The notes below the pieces were generated by a model, which saw nothing but the letters and a program-made list of their open reading frames with translations, did no database searches and was not told the origin of the DNA. The translations under genes and the position numbers were made by a program. A DNA stretch of 64,000 nucleotides, taken from NCBI GenBank assembly GCA_963920665.1, contig OY987267.1, positions 17,360,001-17,424,000 on the forward strand, read 5' to 3'. Source of the stretch: Straminergon stramineum. Taxonomy: Eukaryota > Streptophyta > Bryopsida > Hypnales > Calliergonaceae. The first letter of the stretch is position 1, and each line of letters starts with the position of its first letter. Below are positions 35,237 through 48,067 of the stretch, piece by piece.

Positions 35237-35562
35237 AGGTGGGAGGTCCATAATGTGCCCATTTAAGGTCTGATAATTAATTTGGCAAGGTTCTACTTCG
35301 TAAAATACTTTTTCAATAAAATTTTTTGTGGAAGACAAATGGAATTGGCATGTAATCCAAGTGGTTTCAGATTTTTTGGAGCTTTGTGGAATTAGTTATG
35401 AATTTTTGAAGTTGAAACGCAGTGATCATGTTCAGGCTCTAGAAGCATCCACCTCTTGAAATGTACACTATTTGGAAATTTTGAGTGCAATGAGAAAGAA
35501 AAATGTACCTCTGCATTAGAGGACACTTGTAGAGCCCCGAACGTTGTGTGGACCTCCTACCT
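35237..35562. mobile_element. TA-flanked MITE, AGGTGG/AGGTAG family copy 3 (326 bp)
   Basis: Ends AGGTGGGAGGTCCA and GTGGACCTCCTACCT, flanked by TA. It shares the core ATGGAATTGGCATGTAA and GCTTTGTGGAATTAGTTATG. The outer termini differ from copies 1 and 2, indicating a subfamily, to which the relic at 11089 also belongs. Confidence 0.75.
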
Positions 35563-38500
35563 TATCAATGGGATGTTTTAGGTAGGAGATGCCAATGGAT
35601 TATTATGCAACTCATGCAAATCCTAATTGAAAGATGCTAAGACATGTTCTTGGAGGGGGACTAAGAGTTGGTAATCCCTAAAGTTCTTTCGTATTTAGAG
35701 GCTCAAAGTTGCTTCAATATAAAATAGGTACCCCCAAACCACTACTTTTTGCTCTTGTGCCTAGTTGCTATTATTAGACTAGTCACATTTTCATATTTTC
35801 TTGTTGACAAGTAAAAGAAGGTTCCAACGCACCAAAGAACATGACATTTAGATAATGTATGCCAAAGTTATGAAGGGTCAAAGTGTTCTTGGTAGATGTT
35901 CTAAAGTCATTTCTTCAACATACATACATATTGATTTTGGAGATGTTCAAAGAATGATGATGGTGGTTTTATACAAGGTGCAATTCTAGGTGTACTAGTT
36001 TTACTCCTCTTGAAAGCAAGGCTAAAATCTTCATCTATGTTTATTTTTTAACAAATCCAACCATAGGGTCCTTTAGTTCATTGATCAAGTACATCTTTTC
36101 AAATTTTTTGAGTGAATATCTCCACTAATTGCAAGTTCAATGTGCCTAAACTTCTTCAAAATGTAGGTTTTTTCTTTCAAAAGATGAGGTTTTGTTTTTC
36201 AATGTTCATTTAAAAAAAAAAACTTATGTCCCACAACTTGTGCATTTTAGTCAATGAATTGGAAAATGGGAGAAGAATATAAATGAAAAAATTAATTTTT
36301 TTTTCATATTCATTTTTGAGAAAATTATAAAGTGGAAGGTAGTATTGAATGAAGGGAAAACTAAACTACTAATAACTTTTTAAAAAAATTGAGAATTGTT
36401 AATCCCAATTGTAGTGAGAATGTTCTAGTGAAAAATTTATACAGACCCTTTCATATTTTTTTATTTGAAAATTTTCAAAATGAGTTCAAGAAATGACTTT
36501 AAATAATTTTTCTACCTTCATTGCCTACAAAATAAATCTCCTCATAACTTTCACCTCAATATTTTGAATTGAACAGTTCATAACTATTTTTAGTAGGCAT
36601 CAATATATACAATCTAAGAAAATTAATTAATATTTCTTTAGAATTTATTTATCTAGTTTGACATTGAACTTTTAGCTTTTCCAATCTTTATTGGAATGAC
36701 CATAAACAAAGCTTCATACATAGATTAGGATATTAGCATCCATTTTTTAAAATTTCAATCAAAATTTTCAAATTATAAAGTGCAAGGTTAATCCCTATGC
36801 CAAAGTTTCAAGGAGCCCACTTTGGATTTTTGAGAACTTGGGAAAGCTTTGTTAAAGGAGCATTTGCATTATTGATTTAAAATTTTGTCTTATTAGATAT
36901 TTTTTATTTTATATGATGTTTAGTTTCAGAAAGACTAAATATCCGTGTAGTATATCTTAGCATATTGAATGTGTAACTCGATTACAAAAAAATTTTGGTG
37001 GTGGTGATGCCCACTTGTTCTTGTGTGAATGTGTTGTGTGCCTCACTTGTATCCAATTATTTTTATATGGTGCCTCCATTGCTTGGTTTAGGGTTGTTTG
37101 TCTTCACATAATAGGGCTGCCAGGGCATTAGTGATGCATTAGTAGGGACACTGGTCAATTGTGGAAGTGATGCCTTTCTCTATTTTCAACATTAACTTGC
37201 TTGGTTGAAGGAAGGTGCACTGCAAACATGCACATTGAATTGTAGATTTCAAGTTTGTTTGTTGAGGCAACAACCCCTTCTTCCATTTACTTGTTGTAGC
37301 CTTGTAAGATGAAGACAATAATTGCATTGGGTTGTAGAATTCTTATTTTTAAAGCTTGCCAAAAATTTCAATGAGTATGTGAAACTGTGAGAGATTGCCA
37401 TGATTCACGTACTTGATTCCGTTGAAGACAAACTTTGCTTTTCTTTTATCTTTATCATTCTTGATAATCCTAGTTTGGAATAAGTTGGATATCAACTTGG
37501 AGGGTTGGCATGTGGGAAAAACATGTGTACATGATCAAGAACTTCCCACATGAAGAATATTTTTATCAATGGATTCACTCAATTGAGTGGTACCATCATG
37601 ATGCCACAAGGTAATAAGTTTCCCTTAGTGATATAGTGATCATCCTTGCATGGTGATTGAATTACTGCTTTGTTGTTTAGAATGTTGTTTGAAAAGTGGC
37701 CCTTTTGTTTCCATCATTCGTGCATGGTTATGGAATTTGCCGTAGGAGACAACATTTTTGCTCAATAAAGTGTTTTTTCTAGTTATATTTGAGTGCAAGA
37801 TTTTTGACATGGTCAATGATTGGTGCTTCACTAGTAGGAGTATTGTCATCTAGTCTAAAATCCAAACTATTTGCTCTCCAAATTTTGCTTGCAAAGTTCT
37901 AGTTTTGTACTACCAAAGTTCAAATGCATGTTCTTTACTTTGTGTAACAATTAGATGTTGAATTGTAGTCTTATTGGCATGTAGGAGACTAATAGTTGGT
38001 GTTCTTTCATGTGTTTTTTTCTTTTCCAAGATGTTGAACTTGCACTTGTAGTGCTTATTTTGTATTGCATGAACTCTTAGTTAACAACATAGTCTTGTAT
38101 GATGGAGCAATTTCATCTGTGAATGTATTCTGGGTTTAACTTTTAGGAATTTTGACTTGATTGTTTGAGTGATTTTCTATAGAATATAAGATTTTAAATA
38201 TTAAATTACTTCTTCAATGCCCTAAACTAAAAAAAATTCAATATATAGTACATACTATATGAGGTTTTGACTAGGACGTTAAGGCACTTTTGTGTATTTT
38301 ACATATCAATTTTTCTACAAGCAAAAGTAATTTTATTTTCTCTTTTCATACTTTTTTTTGTCAAGTCCTTGTATTCAATATTCTTGTATTTCATTTTGTT
38401 TCTCAAACTTTTGATGTTTTCTAATAAAATTTCTACATCCATAATTCCATATTCATCCTAAATTTGAATTCAAATCACTTTCTTTGCAAAATTGTTGTCC

Positions 38501-38905
38501 ATAGCTAATAATGTTAAGTATGTAGCATGTGCATGTCAAGGTCCTAAAACCACAAAGCCCAATCACTATGAAAAGATTCATCACTTGTAGTCTAATTGAC
38601 AATCTCAACCTTTCTTTGATTTCCTTCCCTACAATACATTCTTGTAATTTGTTACCCTAAGCAAACATCATAATGCCATCTACTACAATGTCAAAATTGA
38701 ACAACATTCCAAGAGGCTTCAAGATAAAGTAGAGGTATACCACCCTTTATTTTTGAAAAAAATAAAATACCAGATTATAGTAAAGCATTTCAGAAAAGAA
38801 ACCACCATACAATTGGAACCCTCACCCCCCTCCAAATCATAACCTCAAAGTGTTCATAAGTTAAGATAACAATTCAAGTAAGGAACAACAACACAAAGTT
38901 GTTAG

Positions 38906-39028
38906 CACTAGAAGAAATCAACTTTCAACTGAATAAAATTTAGTTGACATGAAATTTTGTTTTCTAGCAGAAAACTAAATTTCACGTGAGCTAAATTTTA
39001 TTCAGTTGAATGTTGATTTCTTCTAGTG
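38906..39028. mobile_element. CACTA-type foldback MITE, 123 bp
   Basis: Starts CACTAGAAGAAATCAAC and ends GTTGATTTCTTCTAGTG. Almost the entire element is one inverted repeat around a short loop near 38965. It is flanked by a 3-bp TAG duplication (38903-38905, 39029-39031). CACTA termini with 3-bp duplication define the En/Spm (CACTA) superfamily. Confidence 0.85.
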
Positions 39029-39519
39029 TAGTCACCCAATTCGAACATCTATTGGACCCTCCCTTTTGTGTCTATCACCCAACCATTACTACAATCTTAG
39101 CACTCCTTTAGCATCATGACAATGCACTTGTGTAGAGGACACATCATCATTTCGTTTAGCTTAGGTCAAAGGTAGTTGATCCATTTCCAACCACTTAAGC
39201 AATTGAGCGTATCTACAACATGGGTATAGTAAAGGGAAAATTTTCCTTTGTTGGGAAAGAGATTTTAGAAGGATTTCATAATTCTTTTTACATTTTTTCC
39301 CTCAAAAACAAAAATACCATGCATTTTTTTCTTGAAGATTCTATTCAACCTATTCTTGTTATGTACATCACCCTATTTCCAACCATAGACTAGTTACAAA
39401 ATCGATATAAGTAATGATTGTGGCTTACAATGTACATATTGTGATCATTCTATGCTTTCAATGTACACCTATTGAACATTTCTCTTGCTCTTATTGATCC
39501 TCCTCTACGTGAGCTTTCA

Positions 39520-39765
39520 CCTAAACCTCAAGTGATCAAAGCAACCTACATTGTGAAAATGGGAGTGGGGGTGGAAATGGATCAGCAACCTTATCCAAAC
39601 GTACTTTACCAATTTTAGTCCCAACAAACTTTGAAATATCGCAGAAAATTCATTTCTTGTCGGAATGTCTTGCTTCAACTTGCAAATGGCTTCTCTCAAA
39701 CTTTTCAATCTCTGAAAAATACGTGAGTGGACAAAAGTAGCTTCTCCAAGATACCTACAGTAGAT
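39520..39765 (-). repeat. Inverted duplicate of 43425-43600, coding-like
   Basis: Both copies translate to similar peptides in the same relative frame: LKSLREAICKLKQDIPTRNE here and LKSLREDICKLKQGTLIRNE at 43425-43600 (plus). The second copy has a stop soon after. This suggests pieces of a formerly coding mobile sequence; I cannot name the protein. Confidence 0.5.
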
Positions 39766-40115
39766 AGCAAATCTGAGTGGTCATAGGCTGACCACCCTTA
39801 TTGTCCATAAATGCATGCTATGACATGGACGTGTGGAACTGAGAATTGACCACCGTCTGCACATAAGCTACGTCTGCAAATACTTAGAAATTCCTTCTAC
39901 ACTTTGACACATGATGTCATGAACAACTAGGATTTCAATTACAACAGGCAACTGGCAAGTGCATATGCTTCAAAATTTAACTAATGGGAGAAATGATTAT
40001 TGAAATACCCGCATTTGGACTAAGTGTTGGGCTTAAAGTACTCGAAGTTGTGGCAGCTCTGGCTTGTTTAGATTCAAATCCGTTCATTTTGGAGATTTCG
40101 AGTATGCCATCTCAG

Positions 40116-40117
<2 letters not shown>

Positions 40118-40186
<69 letters not shown>
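40118..40186. repeat. (AT)n microsatellite, about 69 bp
   Basis: Uninterrupted alternating A and T. It produces the artificial Ile-Tyr run in the minus-strand frame 40074-40313. Confidence 0.97.
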
Positions 40187-40189
<3 letters not shown>

Positions 40190-43089
40190 AAATGTACCAG
40201 TATTTTATAACACCGTGGAAGAAGTTCCTAGGGCTGCCTCCTAATTCAGATCTCTTGTTGAGAAAAACTAAAAAATTATGGCATACTAGATTCATTGTCA
40301 TTAGTATTAACAAAAAGGTGTGTTTACACTTGGTGTTAAAGATTGTTACAGAGAGGATCTTAGGAACAAATTTAGACCTCTTTTTGGACCAGATTCACAT
40401 TGCAAACATCACCCCTAACACCAAGTGCAAACATGCCTCAAGGTAAGCAATTTGTAGTCTTAAAGTTTTAATGGGTTGCCATAGGTTGTTTTGTCTACTA
40501 CTGGAAATCTTGTAAATGAAGGCTTGAGAAGACCTAAGCTATGTACAAGTAGTCATTGTGAGATGTCTCTTGGGTAGTTTCTTTGGTCTACATAGATTGA
40601 CCATGTGTTCTATAAGTGGTCTAACATTTGAATATAGGTGATGTAAATCTACACACGCATGCAACTCATGTTCAATCCTTATGTGAAAAATGTACATGCA
40701 AACTAGATAATCCCACACCAATCGTGTGACTATATATCTAGTAGGTACATTTCTCCCACATGGGATACAATTATATGAGTTGCCTTTGAATGGTTTTAAT
40801 ATGTACAAATAATAAAAAAATCTTATCTAAACATATTGTTCAATTCTAGTGTTGTTAAATCAACTTTGGCCCTCTTGATTGGTATATCCTAGAAAAAAAA
40901 TGTTTTGTTAATGTGTTAGTTACATTGGATTCTCTAACACCTAGGGAAAGATCCATTAAAAATCTTGCATCAACCCATGACAATTTTTTTCAATGAATGA
41001 GATTTGGTCTATATTAGGTTGAGTTAGTGGCTACAATTAATGTCTTGAATGATGGTGATGGAGTGATTAGTGATTGCAACAAGAACTTCCACCTTTTGAA
41101 TGTATATTCATCACAAGAAATGGCTTTCTCAAGCCTTCATGTTGTGGCCATGTTAAAAAATATTGCAACTCTTTTAGGTGAGTAAAAATGATGACCATTA
41201 TGGATACACTTTTTGTTGGTTTTGGGGTAGTGGCAAGATTCTTTTGGGTCAATTGGACAACACACTTTAAAATTTCATAATAAATTCATCCTTTGTCCAA
41301 AAAAATTCAATTACTCTCCCCATCTCTCATATTTGACTTTATATATATGAAATTTATAATAAAATTCAACAATGCCATCATGACAAACCAATCATTCTAC
41401 TTGTCACATGCTGATTTATTTTCATTCCTCATGACTATAGATAGAATTGAAACTCCTTGACTATCCACTCAAAAGACAGACCACTTCCTACTCAATTAAT
41501 TAGCCCCCCTCCCCTCCAAAATTAGTAGCCATTGATCGTTTTTGAAAAAAAAATAAAAACACCCCCTTCCTTGCCGTTGATCATGGTATGAATATTATGA
41601 TATAGTACGTATACCATATGTATACGAGTACGAAAAATAGATATAGAGTATCCCATATTGATTGTCAAACGACTTTGTTTTAAAAAATACAAGAGTTAGG
41701 GGGATACTGTTTTTTCTCATGAGAGGGGTTGTTGAATCCAATTTTAATTGCCTCATATAGCCTTCCTCACTACCCACTCAAAAGATAGCCCGACTTTCAC
41801 AGTAGTGAACTCCGTTAGACTCTAATAGAGCATGTCATCGAAGAATGTCAATCTAAGATTATTCAAAAGCAGATTGCAATACAAAAGTGACCGAGCACCA
41901 CCACCCAAATTGTAAAAACATTTTTTCATCCATTTTCAATCCATAGAACATCATGGGTGAAAGTTTCTAATTTACTTCAACACCATTTCAACAGTTTGGC
42001 TCCAAATTTTTTTTTAATTCTTTTCAGTTTCTTTTCCCAAATTACATTTGGATGAATGTAGTATACGGTAACCAAAATACAACTAGAGTACTAGGAACTA
42101 AGAGAAATGAGAGTTGTACCGCACTACCGTACATGGCAACATGACTCTCAAACAAAATTATATAAGTTGTTTTGCTAGACATGGCAACATGGCATCAAAC
42201 ACAATGTCTACAATGTGTACCATTTAGTAGGCCTCACGTCCTTCCTTTGAACTCAATAATATTCTTAGGGTACTAATGTTCCCACAATAACAATACTATT
42301 CTTCATGGGTACCCATACACACATATAGCCTTGTACCTTAGTACTCCATACCATATCGAACCATGTGGAGGAATTTGACAATTGGACCTGCTGCTGCTGC
42401 CTACTTTTGACCCTCCTTTGTCCCCAAAGAAACAAGGTGCCCATTCCAATTAGGGTTCTGTGAAGAGACCAGCATCCTTCCGAGCCAGGGCTTTGGAGAA
42501 GAAGCCGGACAGTTGAATATTATCACCGAAAGTGTGTAAGTTACACCCAAAATTGCACCCTATCTAAAACCACCATCATCATTTGGTGTACATCTCTGAA
42601 ATCAATATGGATGGATGTTGAACAACTGATTTTCAAACATCTACCAAAACAAAATGTGGACCTTGCTTCTTAATTAACTTTAATTTGCACATATGGCATC
42701 CCAATGTTGCATCCTTGGGTGCATTGGGTTGGAACCTCCTTTCACTTGCCAACAAGAAAAGACGGCAAAAAAAAGGTGACTCGACACAGTAGCCCAAAAG
42801 TGGCAGTTTGGGGTATCCACCTGATGAAAATGGTACAGTACGGTAGAGGCCACATCCAGGGTTTGTAGGGTTAGGGTTGAAAATGCATATAAAATGTACA
42901 GTGGTTTGACATGACATCCAATTGCTTTAGTATGAAGAAAGTGGGCACATCTGGGTACAGGTACTGTAGTCCTGCTTTTCACCCCCTGGATGTTAGTAAA
43001 GAGATTTTTTTTTTGACAAATGGACAGCAAAGAGAAATTTTACAACTTATTGTAGAAAGAGTGTTTGTGACAACTGACAAGTAACTTAC

Positions 43090-43256
43090 CAGAATGGCTT
43101 TGTTCAGTTCCCGAGAGCCACATTCGTTTGGAGGCACAGCAGGCTTGCCTGAATCATGCCTGGGCCATGAAGCAATGTCCGGGAAGAACCGGGCGGCTGG
43201 TTCAAAGTTAGCCAGTGGAATTGAGAAAAAAACCGGTTGCAATTTGAAGACATCGG
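43090..43256 (-). pseudogene. Orphan internal exon or gene fragment
   Basis: Flanked by an acceptor (TTTTTTAG) and a donor (CTG|GTAAGT) and open for 55 codons. The peptide has low-bias composition, including PVFFSIPLANFEPAARFFPD and SWPRHDSGKPAVPPNECGSR. This looks like a genuine exon, but I cannot recognise the protein or find convincing neighbouring exons apart from the possible terminal piece near 42.5 kb. It may be a gene fragment captured by a transposon, a decayed gene, or an exon of an unrecognised gene. Confidence 0.35.
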
Positions 43257-46200
43257 CTAAAAAACGGTGGAAAAAAACTATAAAAATCAATTTCAAATGG
43301 GAAATAGAGAAAATAATTGGACTTTGTACTTGAAAAATTTAAGGAAAATAGTCAATAAAACTCAAAAAACTTCCCGAACTCTGCCATGAAGCGAAACATG
43401 TGAAGGTAGTACCAAGAAGATTTGCTATTGAGGTACCTTGGAGAAGCTATTTGTCAACTCATGTATTTTTCAGAGATTGAAAAGTCTGAGAGAAGACATT
43501 TGCAAGTTGAAGCAAGGCACTCTGATAAGAAATGAATATTCTGTGATTTTTCAAAAAAGTTGAGATGAAATTGGTAAAGCATGGGTTTAAGATTGTCGTA
43601 TGGTACATCGACCTAATTCCATTCATTGCCCAATTTTGTCTTTGTGACTCTGCTTTAGGCCCTAATTCTATCTAGACAAATATTCAATTTCCTCCCCGAG
43701 AACATCCAAATCCATTCATTTTTCTGACAAAATCAATGCATTAATGCCAAAAGGGGCATCTTGTCATCCTTTATTGGTGACTACTAATGTGCCATTAGAT
43801 ACATGGAAAGCTGTTTATGGGTTGTCCATAGAATTTTTATGACTCCACTCATGGGTGGTTCTATAATTTCAAGGCAGAGTGGCAGACGACTTCAAATTTT
43901 TTCAGAAATTACAATTATAAATCCACTTGGTTTGATTTGTGAAACAAGTGCACACCTCTTAAAAACATGTGCCTCTCTTGGAGTGGTCCCCAAGATATTT
44001 AGATTGCAAATCAGAGTGGTAATAGGCTTGTCTACCTTAATAGGTGGGTAACTAACGCAAATGGGAGGGTCCAATAGATGTTGAAATTGGGTGATTGATG
44101 GCATTGGATTGTTCTGCTTTAATCTTCATGTGTGGATTGTTGGTTTAAGATATTAGTCAATAACTATATGTATGACTAATCAAGCAACTATAATAAAAAG
44201 CCTACATTACTGGAGCATTGGCCTATTTTTCAAATTGATGAATCAATGATTTGCAAGCAAATATAAAAATTACAAAAATTTTAAGTAATCAGACCCCTCC
44301 CCATTTGACCGGTTAGACAAGAAGGTAGGGTTTGACTAGTTGGACCCCCCTCACACCAAACCTTAACTACATTGTACAATGTGAATGTGGTTGTAGATAA
44401 TCCTAATTGTATTATGCAATGTGAATCAACCCCTTTTTGGGCACCATGGTGCTAGATTGCACCATTTTGAAATTCATGTCTATTTTTCACTAGATAAAAG
44501 CAAATTTTTATTGCCAAAAAAATTCCATTTCTATTAAAAATGAAGATGAAGTGGCCAAATTTAGATGAAAAAGTGCATGAATATGATTGAAAGGTATTTT
44601 TGAGTCCAAAAGATAGATGAACATAGAAATACCATGCTTCACTAAATTTTAAGTGACCACCATTCTAGCACTTTCTCAAAAAGTAAAAAAAAAAAAAGTT
44701 GGTGTGAATGGCTATGGATAGGATTTGGGAACTAAGTTTTAGAAACCATAGTTGATGTCATAGTCTCTATCCAAAAGACAAAGCCAATAACTTAACACTT
44801 GAGTGCTTCAACATCCACTTTGGGGATGACAAATACATTGAAACTCAAATTTCATCATCCTAATTTTTGGATCATGTTGTTGTCTTATCTAATGGTTGGA
44901 TTTGGTATTACTAGAGTACATATTTTTCTAAACTTACAAATGGGCAAGTATGTCAACTAGTTGACCAAGAAAAAATTGGAATAACTCTAGTTCAAAATGG
45001 AATTTGCAAAAATGAGGTCATAGATTTTAAGCACACAAAAATTTCCAAAAATCACTATGTCTAGAGAACCTCAAAAAATGATAAAGAAATTTCAGAAACT
45101 TTGACTATATCAATTTTACAAGTGAAGAAAACAAGCTTTTTAGCTCCTAGCCTAACTAGAATATAAAATGTTGAATCTTTTTAATTTAAAGTTTTTGTAC
45201 TACAAATTGTGAATTTAATATTTATTTATATTTAAGGGTTGAGTTGAGAATTTGGAAAAAAAATTCCAAAAAATTCCATGATTTTCAATCTTAAAAAATT
45301 ATTAAGTCAAAGTAGGTACAAATAGAAGGAAAAACTAAATTGATGATAGCTCTAAGATGGAATTGAAACACACTAATTCCAATAATGAATTTGTTGTCAA
45401 AAGCAAACTAAAAGATGTGCAATTTTTTTTTTTAAATTGTTAAAATTGAGTTTGAAAACAAATCCAATGCAATATTTTTTCTAGAATTTGCTAAGATTGC
45501 CCATAAAACAATGACTTTCACATCACATATCCAAATGTGAATGAATCAAATCTTTGCACATAGACAAAAACATAATGTTTAGGAAATAAATTTTTTTTTA
45601 AAATATTTCAAGTTTTTTCGGTTTTTTTGTTGCCCACCCTCTCTTGTTTGGAACTTATAGTGACATATATTTTTATTCCCTGGCACATATTGAAACTAAA
45701 ATTATATTTGTAGAAAGCTAATTACTTTTTCTATCTTGAAGAAAGGTTTAAAAAGTATTGCCAAAAATTGAGATCATAGGTAATCGACGGACTCTTCTAA
45801 AATGGTATGAAATAAAATGCTGTAAACATAAAATTCAGTCGACAAAACTACAAAAACTTTGAAATGCTTTTAAATGCCGTAAATATAAAGTTTAGCCAAC
45901 AAAACTACAAAAAACTTCAGTTTCTTCAGTGGGCTGCTGGTATCATTTTCCGAAATCAATCAATCTTCATTTGCATGTGAAGAACAAGCTATTTAATATT
46001 CTTGAATTTCAGGGGTAGGGACTCTTTAATTCTCATGGATTGTGGCTCTTTCTACTCTTAAAACGTTTGAATGCAAAGCTCCACAAAGATGTTTTTCTAC
46101 CACAAGTGCTAGTTGTAAGTTTTACAGACAAACATAACATAAACTTTGTTCCAAGTCGAATCAGGAAACAAAAAATAAGCCCTCTACGTTACAGACACAC

Positions 46201-47323
46201 GATTTCAATTACCAGTGAAATGTCGCAACCTCGGAGTCGTTAAGACGATTAGAATATAAGTCCCAGCGAACAATTACTGTGCATCCCCAAACTCGAGGAA
46301 AGTCTAGAGAATCGGTTGTAAGCATGACATTAAATTGACGGTCTCTAAATTGCGAAAGCTGAGATCAATGTGCAAGCAGTTCTTCCTTAGATGGCTCAGG
46401 AATGTTAAGGTAGGCATACCGGCAATGTCTACCAAATGCTTCAGAAATCAAAACCGTAAAATATTTGTATCCATCTTAATTTCAAAACTGAGAGAAGGTT
46501 TCTACCTTACATCGATCGTTGATGAAGCCATAGACGTTGAATCAGAGTTACAGCGGCTTGCTTGCATTCTGTGTGCGTAATCACTCACAGTCATGGCAAC
46601 TGATCCCTCTGGGTCACAAATATAAACATAGTGAAAACATGACTGCAAGCATCCGTACGTATAAACCCTAACACTAGACGAGCACTTGTAAGTCGTTCTG
46701 CAAGAGATGAAGCTATAAGTGGCTGCGGTTGTGCTGAGCAGACTTCGCAGGCAATGTCCAGGGAGAATTTGTGAGCGAGAAACCACTAGCAAATGCAGCT
46801 GACATGTCGAAAGGATTAGCGATACTCTCCTTGGCCATAAAAAAGGCAGCCTTTGAACAACAAGGTACAAAATCAAAATGCAATCGCAAGTTGTAAAGAT
46901 TATAATTCAAGCATTCTATCCAGACATCAACAGTCCTTTCGTTTAGCAACATCACCACCAGTCACTCAAAACTAATCCACTGTTCACTACGAGGGGATTG
47001 TAGACATGATTGCAAAATATCCAACACTAAGACATCCTCCATGCAAAAGATGAATTTCATGCCTCAGTCATTTACAATCCTCCATGCAATCCAGCCACTG
47101 AACTCTTCGATCCCCTCCTTTCTGGATGTGCAACTTGGTGCTCCGCTCCGTTGCAAGAGAGGCTATTCGTCGTTGGCTGTCTTGAGGTTGATTCAGTACC
47201 TTGCATGCTAACAATATCCGATGGCTCCGAAAATCCATCTTACTTAGAATGGAAAGCTGATTGATTGATAAAGTTTCAAGGTTTTAGGTTTAGGGTTTCG
47301 ACAACAGGAATTAGGTCAAGCTC
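43257..47323. other. Repeat-rich intergenic region, 43.3-47.3 kb
   Basis: Contains the second copy of the 39.5-kb coding-like repeat, a TTAA family B relic from 44792, and GC-richer DNA from about 46.0 kb. A minus-strand frame at 46713-46853, ending SLTNSPWTLPAKSAQ and five further residues, could be a terminal exon, but I cannot connect it to others. Confidence 0.4.
44792..45240 (+). mobile_element. Decayed TTAA family B copy
   Basis: Begins TTAACACTTGAGTGCTTCAA and matches 50238 onward for more than 200 bp (TTGAAACTC, GGTGTTACTAGAGTACA-like, GAGGTCA). The right end is unclear; the AAGGGTT near 45234 is a possible remnant. Confidence 0.5.
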
Positions 47324-48067
47324 TTACTCCACCTTCCATAGCTCATCACGGTCATCTTCTTCAGGTACCTCCTCCAGAGTTGATCCATAACTCGCAATTT
47401 GAGCACACACCACACCATTTGTCAACACTCCGAGAACACTCCCAACAACCATACTGAAGGGCGCACTCTCCTGAATGCTGGTAAATGTGCGAACCCCACT
47501 TCCCGCAAACGCCAAAAAATTCGTCAAGAAGCTCAACTGCCCGGTGTTCTTGCTCTTCCAGTTCTGATAAATTTGAGGAAGCCTCGCTGCGAAGAAGATC
47601 GCATGCTGACACGCATACAACGCTTCAAACAGATTCGCGTCCAATCTCCCCGCCAGCAAACTCGGCGCCAGAGCGCAGTACAGCGCCGACTTGAGCAACA
47701 TGAACGGGCCACGCTTCGGCGAGTAGTGGTAGATCAACATCAACGTCAGCAAGCTCTGCATGAGAATGAACACGAGCTCCCCGTACGCCGAGAATGGCAG
47801 CTGCTTGAACAGACAGTAGGACAAAGCGATCGTGAACCCCGCGGCTTCCAGCTCAAACGATGTCACGCTCAAACCCTGGATGCTCTTGTTCTTCAGAATC
47901 AAGTAAATCTGAGGCACCTTCAGAAACACTGATCCAGCAACAATGCCGTACCCTAAAACCTTCGACAAAAGCGGCATAATGCACTCCTGCCCGGGAAGCT
48001 CCTGCTTTGAGTAAGACTCCACCAAACAGGAGACATCCATTCCTAAGAACTCCGTCTTCGTGGTCAT
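47324..48067 (-). CDS. MPDU1: MPDU1-like PQ-loop membrane protein (mannose-P-dolichol utilization)
   Basis: Endoplasmic reticulum membrane protein needed for use of dolichol-phosphate mannose and glucose as sugar donors in glycan assembly. Single exon of 247 codons, the length of animal and plant MPDU1 proteins. Two PQ-loop repeats are diagnostic: KVPQIYLILKNKSIQGLSV (50-68) and RLPQIYQNWKSKNTGQLSF (162-180), each pairing PQ with a following polar loop. Several hydrophobic spans (about 36-54, 72-90, 96-114, 125-140, 150-162, 180-196, 203-225) fit seven membrane helices. The C-terminus is acidic (EEVPEEDDRDE). The ATG at 48067 is the first Met, with a second at residue 10. A divergent plus-strand frame starting at 48060 overlaps the start but has no recognisable product. 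A telo-box-like GGTTTAGGGTTT lies just past the stop (about 47286-47297). Confidence 0.95.
   Translation of the reverse strand: MTTKTEFLGMDVSCLVESYSKQELPGQECIMPLLSKVLGYGIVAGSVFLKVPQIYLILKNKSIQGLSVTSFELEAAGFTIALSYCLFKQLPFSAYGELVFILMQSLLTLMLIYHYSPKRGPFMLLKSALYCALAPSLLAGRLDANLFEALYACQHAIFFAARLPQIYQNWKSKNTGQLSFLTNFLAFAGSGVRTFTSIQESAPFSMVVGSVLGVLTNGVVCAQIASYGSTLEEVPEEDDRDELWKVE

Larger units (their letters stand above)
31909..38900. other. Gene-poor AT-rich region with MITEs
   Basis: No gene supported. The region holds two AGGTAG-family copies and diverged pieces of the TTAA family A (near 33668-33860 and 34240-34420, both resembling the left half of 15365-16288). The small minus frames at 37139-37327 and 37640-37849 resemble nothing I know. 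Confidence 0.5.
39032..43089. other. Gene-poor region, 39.0-43.1 kb
   Basis: Contains the second copy of the 30.4-kb repeat (about 39185-39425), a coding-like repeat (39520-39765), the TA microsatellite and AT-rich filler. Near 42460-42530 (minus) a short frame ending in SGFFSKALARKDAGLFTEP then a stop could be a terminal exon related to 43090-43256, but I found no acceptor site. Confidence 0.35.

Noticed and set aside
40074..40313. Minus frame with a long Ile-Tyr run
   Set aside because: Direct translation of the (AT)n microsatellite.
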